From Neorhodopirellula pilleata (GTDB taxonomy: Bacteria > Planctomycetota > Planctomycetia > Pirellulales > Pirellulaceae), in contig NZ_SJPM01000005.1 in NCBI RefSeq assembly GCF_007859915.1, forward strand, positions 1 through 64,000: DNA of 64,000 bases. Direction: 5' to 3'. This document shows, piece after piece, positions 46,155-54,672 of this stretch. The notes beneath the pieces are model-generated. The model did no database searches. It saw only the letters and a list, made by a program, of their open reading frames with translations, and had not been told where the DNA came from. The first letter of the stretch is position 1; every line of letters starts with the position of its first letter. The position numbers were made by a program, and so were the translations under genes.

Positions 46155-47430
46155 ACGGCAGCGGCACCAACAAGGCGTGCTGCCGAACCCACGTGTCGAC
46201 GCCGTCCCAACTGGTGAATTGACTGCCGAAAAGTACGAACAGGTAAAAGGCGACGATCGTCGGTGCCATGGCGAATCGCACAAACCAACGTGATACTTTC
46301 GGAAAGAACCGCTTGGGAAGGCTGCCGTCGCCCTCCGTTTCGGACAATCGCCTCAATCGCCGGCCACGTCGCAGCGCCAGCCCGGTGGCGATCCGCGCCG
46401 GCAACATGAACGCGACGAACACGAGACAAGGCAACCACACGATTTCTTCCGGGGTCGCTTCGATCTTGAGCAGATACAACGGAATCGGCATCAACACGAG
46501 CGCCACCAACATCGCGGCGGCATAACTCCAAGGCGCGAAGTGAACGTCTCGCCGAACACGACGCCAGTCAAAGATCGCGCGAAACCGGTTCTCGGCCGCA
46601 TAATGAGCCTGCAACATCGGCAGCGTCATCAAGATGTATCCGAGCACCAAGAAACAAATGCCGCCGAGCAAACCGGCGGCCGCTTGTTTGCCATCCCGGG
46701 TCACCGCCATGATGATCATCGCCGGGATCAACCACACCAACGTCCCGATCGCGCCGCGAACGCCCATCCAAAACAGCATCGGCAATCGCAAGGACGCAAT
46801 GAATCGCCAAATCCGATCGGAAAGTTCGGCCCATAACGCCGGACGCCAAGCCTCACGCATGAATCGCTTCGGCTGAGGCCAAAGGAAATGCCGCAGCGAA
46901 CCGCCCCGCGCCCAAGCCCACCACAAATGAACCGTCGCCAGCAACGAAAATGTGATCGCGAGCACTCGCATCCGCGACGCAAGCGATGAATCGGGCTGAA
47001 TGATCGTCGCGACGGACTCCCAATGGGCCAGCATCTGTGTCGGCAACGAGGCGATCCCGATCGCCGTCAATACCAAACCCATCTGTCCCGCCGCATGCAC
47101 ACCGGGGACGCTTTGCCGCACCGTCGCGCCCGCCGCGATCCGACCGGCGACCAACAGCAAATATCCCAAAACCATCAACTGCAGCACGGGAATCGCCGTG
47201 ACCACCGCCAACAAAACGATCAACCACCCGATCGACCAACTGTTCCACACGCCGCGACCGCACGCCCCGAGCGAACGTTTCCACCAAGACATCGGCCGCT
47301 GTTCGTCCGAGGTATTTGGCGGACCTGTCGCGTGCCCTTGAGATCCCGATCGGTCATCAATCGCTTCAGCGTGCGACGAGCCCGGATCGTCGTATGGGTG
47401 GTTCGATAGAGAGTCGAGGGTCACGTTCAT
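46141..47430 (-). CDS. multi-spanning membrane protein, DUF4013-like
   Basis: 429 residues from the ATG at 47430. A polar N-terminus of about 50 residues precedes about eight hydrophobic segments (WLIVLLAVVTAIPVLQLMVL, GLVLTAIGIASLPTQML, LLGGICFLVLGYILMTLPML, AAMLVALVLMPIPLYLL, FAMAPTIVAFYLFVLFG). The helix pattern recalls DUF4013 proteins, which have no known function, but the match is not certain. Conserved-looking motifs include AHYAAENRFRAIFDWRRVRR. Its 3' end overlaps the esterase gene by 14 bases. Confidence 0.7.
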   Translation of the reverse strand: MNVTLDSLSNHPYDDPGSSHAEAIDDRSGSQGHATGPPNTSDEQRPMSWWKRSLGACGRGVWNSWSIGWLIVLLAVVTAIPVLQLMVLGYLLLVAGRIAAGATVRQSVPGVHAAGQMGLVLTAIGIASLPTQMLAHWESVATIIQPDSSLASRMRVLAITFSLLATVHLWWAWARGGSLRHFLWPQPKRFMREAWRPALWAELSDRIWRFIASLRLPMLFWMGVRGAIGTLVWLIPAMIIMAVTRDGKQAAAGLLGGICFLVLGYILMTLPMLQAHYAAENRFRAIFDWRRVRRDVHFAPWSYAAAMLVALVLMPIPLYLLKIEATPEEIVWLPCLVFVAFMLPARIATGLALRRGRRLRRLSETEGDGSLPKRFFPKVSRWFVRFAMAPTIVAFYLFVLFGSQFTSWDGVDTWVRQHALLVPLPFIGV

Positions 47431-47644
47431 GAATGATGGATTCGCGGTTCGTTGCGTTTTCTTGGCAGCCCACTTTGCCAAAAACTCAACTTTGTCGGTT
47501 AGATCGACGATAACCCCAAGGTTGGTCGAAAAATTGGAAACTTCATTTCGATCCGATCGTTAGCGCTATTCGGATCAGTTCGGATCAGCCTTACAATCCA
47601 TTCGATAATTCCTCCAACCAACTTCCTCCGCATTGCCGATCGCC

Positions 47645-49816
47645 ATGACTCCGAATGTTCATCTTTGCCTGGTCCTGCACAATCACCAACCGATCGGCAA
47701 TTTCGAAAACGTTTTCGAGCAATCGTATCAAGATAGCTATTTGCCGTTCCTCGATGTGTTCGAACCCTACGACGCGTTGCAGATTTCGCTGCACACTTCC
47801 GGCCCGCTAATGATGTGGCTGGCCGAACGACATCCTGAATACCTCGATCGCGTGCGTTTGCTCGTCGAAGCGGGAAGGATCGAGATCGTCGGTGGACCGC
47901 AATACGAACCCATCTTAACTATGTTACCGGGGCGTGACCGGATCGGCCAAATTCGATCCTACAGTCAGTGGCTCAAACGCACCTTGGGCGTCACCCCGGC
48001 GGGCATGTGGACTCCCGAACGAGTTTGGGAATCGAATCTGACCAGCGACGTGGTCGACGCGGGAATCCGCTACACGGTCCTGGATGATTATCATTTCCAG
48101 GCCGCCGGGATGAAGGCCGACGACCTGACGAGCTACTACCTCGTCGAAGACCAAGGCCGCTTGCTGCGGATTTTCCCCGGCAGCGAACGACTGCGATACA
48201 CGATCCCGTTTTGCCCCGTCGATGAAACGATCGGCTACCTTCGTGAGATCGCCGAACGAACGCCCGGTGCGGTGATGACCTTTGGTGACGACGGTGAAAA
48301 GTTCGGAACTTGGCCGGATACCAAACAACACGTCTACGATGACGGTTGGTTGCATTCGTTCTTTGGCGCGTTGACGCACAACCAAGATTGGCTGCACACG
48401 GTCTCGATGGCCGAAGCGATCCGCCGCGTCCCCGCCGCCGGCAAGGCTTACTTGCCCGATTGCAGTTACCGTGAAATGACGCAGTGGGCATTGCCGGTCG
48501 AGGCTCAAGAAACGCTCGAAGACATGACCCACGCACTCGAACACAGTTCCGAGTGGCCGCGACTCAAAGAATTCATTCGCGGTGGTTTTTGGCGAAACTT
48601 CAAGACGAAGTACGACGAAACGAACGAGATGTACGCCCGGATGATGCACGTCAGTGTCCGCTTGGCGGCGGCCGAAGTCGCCGGATCGGATGCCGGATCA
48701 CTGGCCGAGATTCGCGATCATCTGTATCGCGGACAGTGCAACTGCCCGTACTGGCACGGCGCGTTCGGTGGCATCTACTTGCCCCACCTCCGTAACGCGA
48801 TTTTCGAACATTTGATCCAAGCCGACACGCTGCTGCAAAAACTCGAGGGGACGTTGGAGACCGTGACGGCATCCGCCGAAGATTTTGACTTCGACGGCCA
48901 ACAAGAAATCAAGATGTCCAACGAGCACATGATCGCTTGGTTGGACCCGGCCCGCGGCGGTCGGCTTTATGAATGGGACCTTCGCGCGATCAATCACAAC
49001 TTGCTCGCAACGTTGCAACGTCGCCCCGAAGCCTATCACCGTAAGGTCCTTGCCGGACCCGGCATGGGCGATGGCGACGTCGCCAGCATCCACGACCGCA
49101 TCGTCTTCAAACAAGAAGGCTTGGACCAGCGGATCCAGTACGATCGCTTCCCACGCAAAAGTCTCGTCGATCATTTCTTTGACAACGAAGCGACCCTCGC
49201 ATCGGTGATGTCGGGGGAATCGACCGAGCGTGGTGACTTCGTCGATCTGCCCTTTGAAGCAAAGCTGCGTCGCGGTGGCGAACGCGTGCAAACTCAAATG
49301 CGTCGTGATGGCAACGCATGGGGCATTCCGATCACGATCACCAAAGCGGTCACGATCAATGCGGCAAGCGACCAGTTGGCCGTCACGTACCTGCTCGAAA
49401 ACCTTCCGCCAGGACGTCCGCTGCATTTTGCCATCGAATGGAACTTTGCGGGCTTGCCCTCGGGTGCCGACGATCGCTATTTCAGTGACGTCGACGGAAA
49501 CCGGTTGGGTCAACTCGGCGAGTCATTGGATCTACAAGAAGTGCGTGGTTTGTCGTTGTCGGATCGCTGGCTGAAGCTCGACCTCGACTTGCGATGCAAC
49601 CGCGAGAGCGGAATCTGGGCGTTCCCGATCGAAACGGTCAGCCAAAGTGAAGCCGGTTTTGAATTAGTTCATCAAAGCGTTTGTGTGATGCCGCACTGGA
49701 TCATCACCGCCGGTGCCGATGGCAAATGGTCCGTTCAAATCGACGTCACCACCCGCGTCGAATCCACACCGTCGGCCGTCACACATCCCGAAATCGCAGG
49801 CGTCATTTCGGGTTAA
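47645..49816 (+). CDS. GH57 4-alpha-glucanotransferase/alpha-amylase
   Basis: 723 residues from the ATG at 47645. N-terminal GH57 barrel with LVLHNHQPIGNF (10-20), GGPQYEPILTMLP, the nucleophile E125 in GMWTPERVWES and general acid D215 in MTFGDDGEKFG. These positions match those known for Thermococcus 4-alpha-glucanotransferase (Glu123, Asp214). The C-terminal half has the DUF1925/DUF1926-type beta domains (MIAWLDPARGGRLYEWDLRA). The enzyme moves or cleaves maltodextrin segments and so serves glycogen metabolism. No signal peptide, so cytoplasmic. Confidence 0.93.
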   Translation: MTPNVHLCLVLHNHQPIGNFENVFEQSYQDSYLPFLDVFEPYDALQISLHTSGPLMMWLAERHPEYLDRVRLLVEAGRIEIVGGPQYEPILTMLPGRDRIGQIRSYSQWLKRTLGVTPAGMWTPERVWESNLTSDVVDAGIRYTVLDDYHFQAAGMKADDLTSYYLVEDQGRLLRIFPGSERLRYTIPFCPVDETIGYLREIAERTPGAVMTFGDDGEKFGTWPDTKQHVYDDGWLHSFFGALTHNQDWLHTVSMAEAIRRVPAAGKAYLPDCSYREMTQWALPVEAQETLEDMTHALEHSSEWPRLKEFIRGGFWRNFKTKYDETNEMYARMMHVSVRLAAAEVAGSDAGSLAEIRDHLYRGQCNCPYWHGAFGGIYLPHLRNAIFEHLIQADTLLQKLEGTLETVTASAEDFDFDGQQEIKMSNEHMIAWLDPARGGRLYEWDLRAINHNLLATLQRRPEAYHRKVLAGPGMGDGDVASIHDRIVFKQEGLDQRIQYDRFPRKSLVDHFFDNEATLASVMSGESTERGDFVDLPFEAKLRRGGERVQTQMRRDGNAWGIPITITKAVTINAASDQLAVTYLLENLPPGRPLHFAIEWNFAGLPSGADDRYFSDVDGNRLGQLGESLDLQEVRGLSLSDRWLKLDLDLRCNRESGIWAFPIETVSQSEAGFELVHQSVCVMPHWIITAGADGKWSVQIDVTTRVESTPSAVTHPEIAGVISG

Positions 49817-49860
49817 CGAACTATTAGAAAAGAACTTCGGCATTTTCATCGAGCAAGACA

Positions 49861-50056
49861 ATCGTAACCCGCAGCGTAAGCAAGGGATATCATCGTAACC
49901 CGCAGCGCAAGCGAGGGATCCACCATCGTAACCCGCAGCGCAAGCGAGGGATCCTCCATCGTAACCCGCAGCGTAAGCGAGGGATCCTCCATCGTAACCC
50001 GCAGCGTAAGCGAGGGATCCTCCATCGTAACCCGCAGCGTAAGCAAGGGATACTTC
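49861..50056. repeat. 33-bp tandem repeats of the family A half-unit
   Basis: Six copies of ATCGTAACCCGCAGCGTAAG followed by CGAGGGATCCTCC start at 49861, 49892, 49925, 49958, 49991 and 50024, spaced 31 then 33 bases. All are in one orientation, unlike the inverted pairs elsewhere. There are no unique spacers, so this is not CRISPR. Confidence 0.92.
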
Positions 50057-50092
50057 ACCTTGATACGACTACTAGTATTCCAGCTCACCTTG

Positions 50093-50168
50093 TTTTTCGG
50101 GTAGACCGTAGTGGATCTTGTTAAAGATCCCATGCTGAAAGGATCTTTAACAAGATCCACTACCCGAA
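50093..50168. repeat. inverted repeat with 23-bp perfect stem
   Basis: GTAGTGGATCTTGTTAAAGATCC (50108-50130; given as GTAGTGGATC and TTGTTAAAGATCC) pairs with 50141-50163 around a 10-base loop. TTTTCGGG / CCCGAAAA extends the stem on the far side of a bulge. A related GGGATCTTTTACAAGATCC stretch occurs near 56490. It is probably a small palindromic repeat; a terminator for the GH57 gene is less likely because there is no T run and it lies 280 bases away. Confidence 0.75.
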
Positions 50169-50230
50169 AATTGAACTGCAGAGGACTACTAGGAATCCCT
50201 CACTGACGCGTCGGGTTACGATGCAAACTA

Positions 50231-50332
50231 AGAGCCTATCCGAAAAGGGGTCTGACCCTCTCCGGCGAAACCAGAAAAGCAACGAAAATTGACTCGCCTC
50301 CAAAGGGTCAGACCCCTTTTCGGATAGGCTCT
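50231..50332. repeat. 102-bp hairpin element, second copy of the GGGGTCTGACCC type
   Basis: Arms 50231-50259 and 50304-50332 are perfect inverted repeats of 29 bases: outer AGAGCCTATCCG, inner AAAAGGGGTCTGACCCT. The 44-base centre matches that of 13063-13165 with a few changes. A remnant of an outer arm with TCAGATAGGCTCTT is seen at about 56706. Confidence 0.88.
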
Positions 50333-50496
50333 CAATCAACAAGCCGTGACGCGTCGGGTTAAGAAATCAGGAATTCATTTCCGAACAGTTCCGAAGTCGG
50401 ACAAGGGTCCGTCCGGCCGTCGCATCGTACTCCATCTCAATAGCTGTTAATGACAACACCCTTTCACACTGTCCTCTTCGATTTAGGAAACTGAGC

Positions 50497-51372
50497 GTGA
50501 CCGCAAAATTGCGATTAGTGATGGCGGACTCCGAACCCGCGCGACGTTTGCGAGCCGGATCTCGATTGGACAAATACCGCATCGTCCGACGACTCGGCGA
50601 AGGCGGTTTTGCTGTCGTTTACCAAGCCCAAGACACGATCGAGGATCGCGTCGTGGCGCTCAAGATTCCCGATCTGAGCAATGGGCAACAGACGCAATCT
50701 TTCGAAGACGTCCAGCGCGAAGTGCGGATCATGGCGGCGCTCTCGCATCCCAACGTGCTGCCGCTCAAAGACGCACGCTACATCGACGACCAGTTCGTCA
50801 TGGCGTTCCCATTAGGTGTGGAAAGTTTGCACGACCGGATCAGTCGCCGGATGGCACGGTCGACGGCCGTCGATTTCATCCGCCAAATGACCGCCGCCGT
50901 GGCTCACGCGCACGAGAACCGCATCTTGCACCGCGATCTCAAGCCCGAGAACTTCATTTTGTTCCCCGGCAATCGCGTTTGCTTGACGGACTTCGGATTG
51001 GCCCGCAACCAACGACGTGGCCAACTCGCCTCGGCATCGGGAACGGTCGGTTACATCGCCCCCGAGCAAGCGATGGGAAAGCCGACCTATCGCAGTGATG
51101 TGTTTTCACTTGGTTTGATCGTCTATCGAATGCTGTCGGGTGTATTGCCCGAGTATCCGTTCGAAACTCCCCTGCCCGCCTACGCGAAACTTCGCAAAGG
51201 CTTGCACCCGGATTTCGTCCAGTGGATATGCAAGTCGATCGACCCCAAACCACAACGGCGGTTCCGCGACGGCATCGCCATGCACAACGCGCTACAACGC
51301 ATCCGAGTCACCATCACCGACAAAACGCTCAGCGGCCGGGCAACCCATTCGACCCAACGCCACGCCGCCTGA
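50497..51372 (+). CDS. serine/threonine protein kinase
   Basis: A protein of 291 residues from a GTG at 50497, with AGGAA about 8 bases upstream; an ATG at 50521 is the alternative. It is a compact Hanks-type kinase with all key parts: glycine loop LGEGGFAVVY, VAIK-type Lys in VVALKIPD, catalytic loop ILHRDLKPEN, DFG in LTDFGLARN, GYIAPEQ and DVFSLG. There is no membrane helix or sensor domain after the kinase, so it is likely soluble. Planctomycetes have many such kinases; the target is unknown. Family A arrays begin about 40 bases after the stop. Confidence 0.93.
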   Translation: MTAKLRLVMADSEPARRLRAGSRLDKYRIVRRLGEGGFAVVYQAQDTIEDRVVALKIPDLSNGQQTQSFEDVQREVRIMAALSHPNVLPLKDARYIDDQFVMAFPLGVESLHDRISRRMARSTAVDFIRQMTAAVAHAHENRILHRDLKPENFILFPGNRVCLTDFGLARNQRRGQLASASGTVGYIAPEQAMGKPTYRSDVFSLGLIVYRMLSGVLPEYPFETPLPAYAKLRKGLHPDFVQWICKSIDPKPQRRFRDGIAMHNALQRIRVTITDKTLSGRATHSTQRHAA

Positions 51373-51409
51373 TCCGACCCATCCCCGCCAAGCCGCCTGT
51401 CGATGAATC

Positions 51410-52178
51410 GAAACCCGCCGCGTAAACAAGGGATCCCCATCGTAACCCGAAGCGTGAGCGAGGGATTCCACCATCGTAACCCGCAGCGTGAGCGAGGGAT
51501 CCACCCTCACACTCCGCCGCGTAAGCAAGCGATCCCCATCGTAACCCGCCGCGTAAGCGAGGGATTCACCATCACGCTCCGCCGCGTAAACAAGGGATCC
51601 CCATCGTGACCCGCAGCGTAAGCGAGGGATCCACCCTCACACTCCGCCGCGTAAGCAAGGGATCCCCATCGTAACCCGCAGCGTGAGCGAGGGATTCACC
51701 ATCACACTCCGCCGCGTAAACAAGCGATCCCCATCGTAACCCGCAGCGTAAGCGAGGGATCCACCCTCACACTCCGCCGCGTAAGCAAGGGATCCCCATC
51801 GTAACCCGCAGCGTGAGCGAGGGATTCACCATCACACTCCGCCGCGTAAACAAGCGATCCCCATCGTAACCCGCAGCGTAAGCGAGGGATCCACCCTCAC
51901 AACCCGCCGCGTAAACAAGGGATCCCCATCGTAACCCGCAGCGTAAGCGAGGGATCCACCCTCACAACCCGCCGCGTAAGCAAGCGATCCCCATCGTAAC
52001 CCGCAGCGTAAGCGAGGGATTCAGCGCCATTACGTCCTCTGTATGTATCCCTCGCTCACGCTTCGGGTTTCGATGAGGACTAAATCAACAGCCCGGTAAG
52101 CAAGGGATCCACGCCCACGGCACATCCACCACCCAATCCCCAGTCACCAATCCCTCGCTGACGCGTCGGGTTACGATT
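51410..52178. repeat. dense family A array with 65-bp/130-bp periodicity
   Basis: GATCCCCATCGT starts recur at 51531, 51596, 51661, 51726 and 51791, exactly 65 bases apart, and continue to about 51990. Each 65-base unit joins a half ATCGTAACCCGCAGCGTAAG with a second half CACTCCGCCGCGTAAGCAAG. Two unit variants (TTCACCATCAC/AAACAAGC and TCCACCCTCAC/AAGCAAGG) alternate, giving a 130-base higher-order period. The array ends in a palindrome and a 73-base segment (52106-52178) that is repeated beyond the transposase at 53140-53212. Confidence 0.93.
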
Positions 52179-53212
52179 TGTCTTGGGCGTCTTTGGTATA
52201 GTAAATCACTTGTGTCAGTGAATCCTGATCCCAGACCCACCGAATACTTCCTCTTTCGGCCCACCAGTTTTCTCGCTTCGGTTGTTTCGATGCTTGCTTG
52301 AGCTTGCGAGTCGCATACGCTTTCAAGTCGACACGCACCTTCTTTGCTTTGGTTGCCGGTGCACTTACCACAACATGAACATGATTTGTACGGCAATTCG
52401 CAGCGTGTAATGTCCAATTTCTGTATCGACACGTTTCGGCAAGCTGCGCTTCGACGAGTTTTCGCTCCACCGGTAACAGAAGGCAAGATTCCTCTTCTTG
52501 TCGAGCCTTGCATTCAAGCTCCAACGGAGGCTGTGGGATTTTCCATCCATGTTCGTATTGGATCCAGCCACGCCCGTCTCCTGGCAACCAAGTTCCATAC
52601 GTCGCCCACGTCAGGAAAAACGCTATTGGATCACGCAACGGGACATCGCCAATCGCGGACTTTATCGAAAAATCATCCATAACCATCACCCGCGTCTACC
52701 ACAACCCGCCGCGTAAGCAAAGTATCCCCATCGTAACCCGCCGCGTAAGCAAGGGATCCCCATCGTAACCCGAAGCGTAAGCGAGGGATCTCCATAGCAA
52801 CCCGCCGCGTAAGCAATGCATCACCATCACACTCCGCCACATAAGCAAAGGATCCCCATCACAACCCGCTACGTAAGCAAAGTATCCCCATCGTAACCCG
52901 CCGCACAAGCAAGGGTTCCCCATCGTAACCCGAAGCGTGAGCGAGGGATCCACCCTCACAACCCGCTGCGTCAGCGAGGGATCCCCATCACAACCCGCCG
53001 CGTAAGAAAGGGATCCCCCTCACAACCCGCCGCGTAAGCGAGCGATTCCCATCGTAACCCGCTGCGTAAGCAAGGGATCACCATCGTAACCCGCAGCGTG
53101 AGCGAGGGATCTCCATAGCAACCCGCCGCGTAAGCGAGGGATCCACACCCACGGCACATCCACGGCCCAATCCCTAGTCGCCGATCCCTCGCTGACGCTT
53201 CGGGTTACGATT
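52106..53212. mobile_element. RAYT-REP cassette bounded by 73-bp direct repeats
   Basis: The 73-base segments 52106-52178 and 53140-53212 are direct repeats with few differences (both contain CCCACGGCACATCCAC and ATCCCTCGCTGACGC). Between them lie the RAYT gene and a second REP array. This may be a composite unit or the result of repeat-mediated duplication. The boundaries are inferred from the direct repeats alone. Confidence 0.55.
52171..52686 (-). CDS. REP-associated tyrosine transposase (RAYT, IS200/IS605 Y1 superfamily)
   Basis: 171 residues from the ATG at 52686; 52680 is also possible. FFLTWATYGTWLPGDGRGWI is the start motif of TnpA_REP/RAYT proteins. The HUH metal motif is NHVHVVVS (His near 102 and 104) and the catalytic Tyr is in VIYYTKDAQ near 162-163. 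RAYTs mobilise short REP palindromes as single-stranded DNA. Its TAA stop is formed by the TCGTAACCCG of a family A repeat, so the gene abuts a REP at its 3' end, as known RAYTs do. It has no left/right IS ends of its own that I can see. Confidence 0.9.
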   Translation of the reverse strand: MVMDDFSIKSAIGDVPLRDPIAFFLTWATYGTWLPGDGRGWIQYEHGWKIPQPPLELECKARQEEESCLLLPVERKLVEAQLAETCRYRNWTLHAANCRTNHVHVVVSAPATKAKKVRVDLKAYATRKLKQASKQPKRENWWAERGSIRWVWDQDSLTQVIYYTKDAQDKS

Positions 53213-53265
53213 AAATCGCATACTCAGAACTCACGCGTCGGGTTAAGATCTGACTAATTCAACAC
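52700..53265. repeat. family A array downstream (on +) of the RAYT gene
   Basis: About 15 half-units of 30-34 bases, mostly in one orientation (AACCCGCCGCGTAAGCAA with GGATCCCCATCGT between), are more degenerate than in 51.4-52.1 kb (CACATAAGCAAAGG, GCACAAGCAAGGG). The array ends with a last inverted copy and TCAACACGCCGC. It separates RAYT from the polysaccharide region, and nothing coding is seen to 53355. Confidence 0.9.
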
Positions 53266-53355
53266 GCCGCAAGGTTCCGTGGTGACAGAATCGCCGCGAA
53301 CGGGATATGATTCGAACATTGGCAGTGTTCCAATCAACTCTCATTTCAACCCCGT

Positions 53356-54237
53356 TTGCGTTCCTTGATTTTACTACTCGGCCACACCGGATACATCGGT
53401 GGCGAATTCAAGCGTCAGCTCGAATCATCCGGTATCGAGCACCGCAGTATTTCGCGATCCGAGCTGGACTACACCCGGCGGGATGTTCTGATCTCGCTGA
53501 TACGCGAGTCCCATGCCACGTTCCTAATCAACGCCGCCGGCTACACCGGCAAACCCAACGTCGACGCGTGTGAGCAGCACAAGTCCGAATGCTTGGACGG
53601 CAACGCCGTGCTTCCGGGAACGATCCGCGAAGCCTGTGAGATGGCCGGCGGCATCCCTTGGGGACATGTCTCCTCCGGATGCATCTACACCGGTCGACGC
53701 CACGACGGCCAAGGCTTCACGGAAACGGACGAACCGAACTTCTGTTTTCGAACCAACAACTGCAGTTGGTATTCCGGCTGCAAAGCGCTCGGCGAAGAAG
53801 TTCTCGCGGATGCGGACGATGTCTTCATCTGGCGACTTCGGATCCCGTTCAACGAACAAGCTTCATCACGCAATTACCTGTCCAAACTCATCCGCTACGA
53901 GAGGCTTCTGCAAGCAGAAAACTCGATCTCTCACCTTGCCGAATTCGTCTCCGCCTGTTTGGAATGCTGGCATCGCCGAGTCCCCTTCGGCATCTACAAC
54001 GTGACCAACACCGGCAGCGTCACGACCCGGCAGGTTACCGAGATGATCCAGCGTCACCTCCTACCGGATAAGACTTACGACTTCTTCGAATCCGAAGCCG
54101 AATTCATGCAACTCGCCGCCAAGACCCCAAGATCCAACTGCGTGATGGACAACACCAAACTACTCTCAACCGGCATCAAAATATCCAACATCCAAGAAGC
54201 CCTCAGCCAATCGCTTCGCGATTGGAGCGACGAGTAG
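53356..54237 (+). CDS. NAD-dependent epimerase / dTDP-4-dehydrorhamnose reductase-like protein
   Basis: A protein of 293 residues from a TTG at 53356; another TTG at 53365 would give MILLLGHTGYIGG. The Rossmann motif GHTGYIGG sits at the extreme N-terminus, followed by FLINAAGYTGKPNVDACE, SSGCIYTG and the catalytic-type YSGCKALGEE (Tyr and Lys of the SDR YxxxK pair). This is the RmlD/extended-SDR fold, so a nucleotide-sugar reductase or epimerase role in surface polysaccharide is likely. The last residues (SLRDWSDE) are encoded by a sequence, CAATCGCTTCGCGATTGG, that recurs as a repeat further on. Confidence 0.82.
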   Translation: MRSLILLLGHTGYIGGEFKRQLESSGIEHRSISRSELDYTRRDVLISLIRESHATFLINAAGYTGKPNVDACEQHKSECLDGNAVLPGTIREACEMAGGIPWGHVSSGCIYTGRRHDGQGFTETDEPNFCFRTNNCSWYSGCKALGEEVLADADDVFIWRLRIPFNEQASSRNYLSKLIRYERLLQAENSISHLAEFVSACLECWHRRVPFGIYNVTNTGSVTTRQVTEMIQRHLLPDKTYDFFESEAEFMQLAAKTPRSNCVMDNTKLLSTGIKISNIQEALSQSLRDWSDE

Positions 54238-54240
54238 CTT

Positions 54241-54316
54241 TTTTAAGTGGCGAGTAGCGAGCGACGAGATGCGAGAATAAAATCAGTCTCGCTTCTCGCC
54301 TCTCGCTACTCGCAAC
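54241..54316. repeat. family B heptamer array, inverted pair upstream of four-helix-bundle gene
   Basis: Left part: GTGGCGA GTAGCGA GCGACGA GATGCGA. Right part: CTCGCTT CTCGCCT CTCGCTA CTCGCAA. The two are reverse-complementary heptamers (CTCGCNN) around an AT-rich loop AATAAAATCAGT and end in a run of A directly before the ATG at 54328. Confidence 0.92.
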
Positions 54317-54327
54317 TTTAAAAAAAA

Positions 54328-54672
54328 ATGTCTTATGAAGATCTGGACGTTTGGAAGCGGTCGGTGCGGTTGTCGGTGACGCTGTACCAGGAGACCGGCC
54401 AACTGAAGGACTTCGGTTTCCGAGACCAGCTCACTCGGAGCGGGTTGTCAGTTCCGTCGAACATCGCCGAAGGCTACGAGCGAGGCAGTGACGCCGAAAT
54501 CGCCAGGTTCTTAACCATCGCCAAAGGCTCCGCCGGCGAACTCCGAACCCAGCTCCTGATCGGAATCCAAGCAGGTTTCTTGGCCCCAGAAAAAGCAACC
54601 CAGTGGGCCGACGAAACCAACCAACTAGGCCGAATGCTAGGCGCCCTCATCCAAAGGCACAAGAAAAAGTAG
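54328..54672 (+). CDS. four-helix bundle protein (23S rRNA intervening-sequence / Avd-like fold)
   Basis: A protein of 114 residues beginning MSYEDLDVWKRSVRLSVTLY, the signature of S23/four-helix-bundle proteins, with GFRDQLTRSGLSVPSNIAEG and SAGELRTQLLIG as further family motifs. The family was found in rRNA intervening sequences and is related to Avd of diversity-generating retroelements; its molecular role is unknown. It is tightly bounded on both sides by heptamer arrays of opposite orientation. A nonsense-disrupted relative lies at 60677-61027. No reverse transcriptase or variable-repeat gene is near. Confidence 0.93.
   Translation: MSYEDLDVWKRSVRLSVTLYQETGQLKDFGFRDQLTRSGLSVPSNIAEGYERGSDAEIARFLTIAKGSAGELRTQLLIGIQAGFLAPEKATQWADETNQLGRMLGALIQRHKKK

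Noticed and set aside
49861..50056. CRISPR-like 33-bp direct repeats
   Set aside because: Units follow each other without unique spacers, and the same unit occurs as palindromes across the window; no cas gene is near.
49846..50160. Minus-strand open frame with repeated PSLTLRVTM peptides
   Set aside because: It is a translation of the 33-bp family A repeats (33 is divisible by 3, so the frame stays open); it has no start signal and no homology-like features.
52696..52959. Minus-strand open frame in the REP array right of RAYT
   Set aside because: It is made entirely of repeat units and its peptide only mirrors them.
54328..54672. Diversity-generating retroelement
   Set aside because: The four-helix-bundle protein is Avd-like in fold, but no reverse transcriptase, template repeat or variable-repeat gene is visible in the window.
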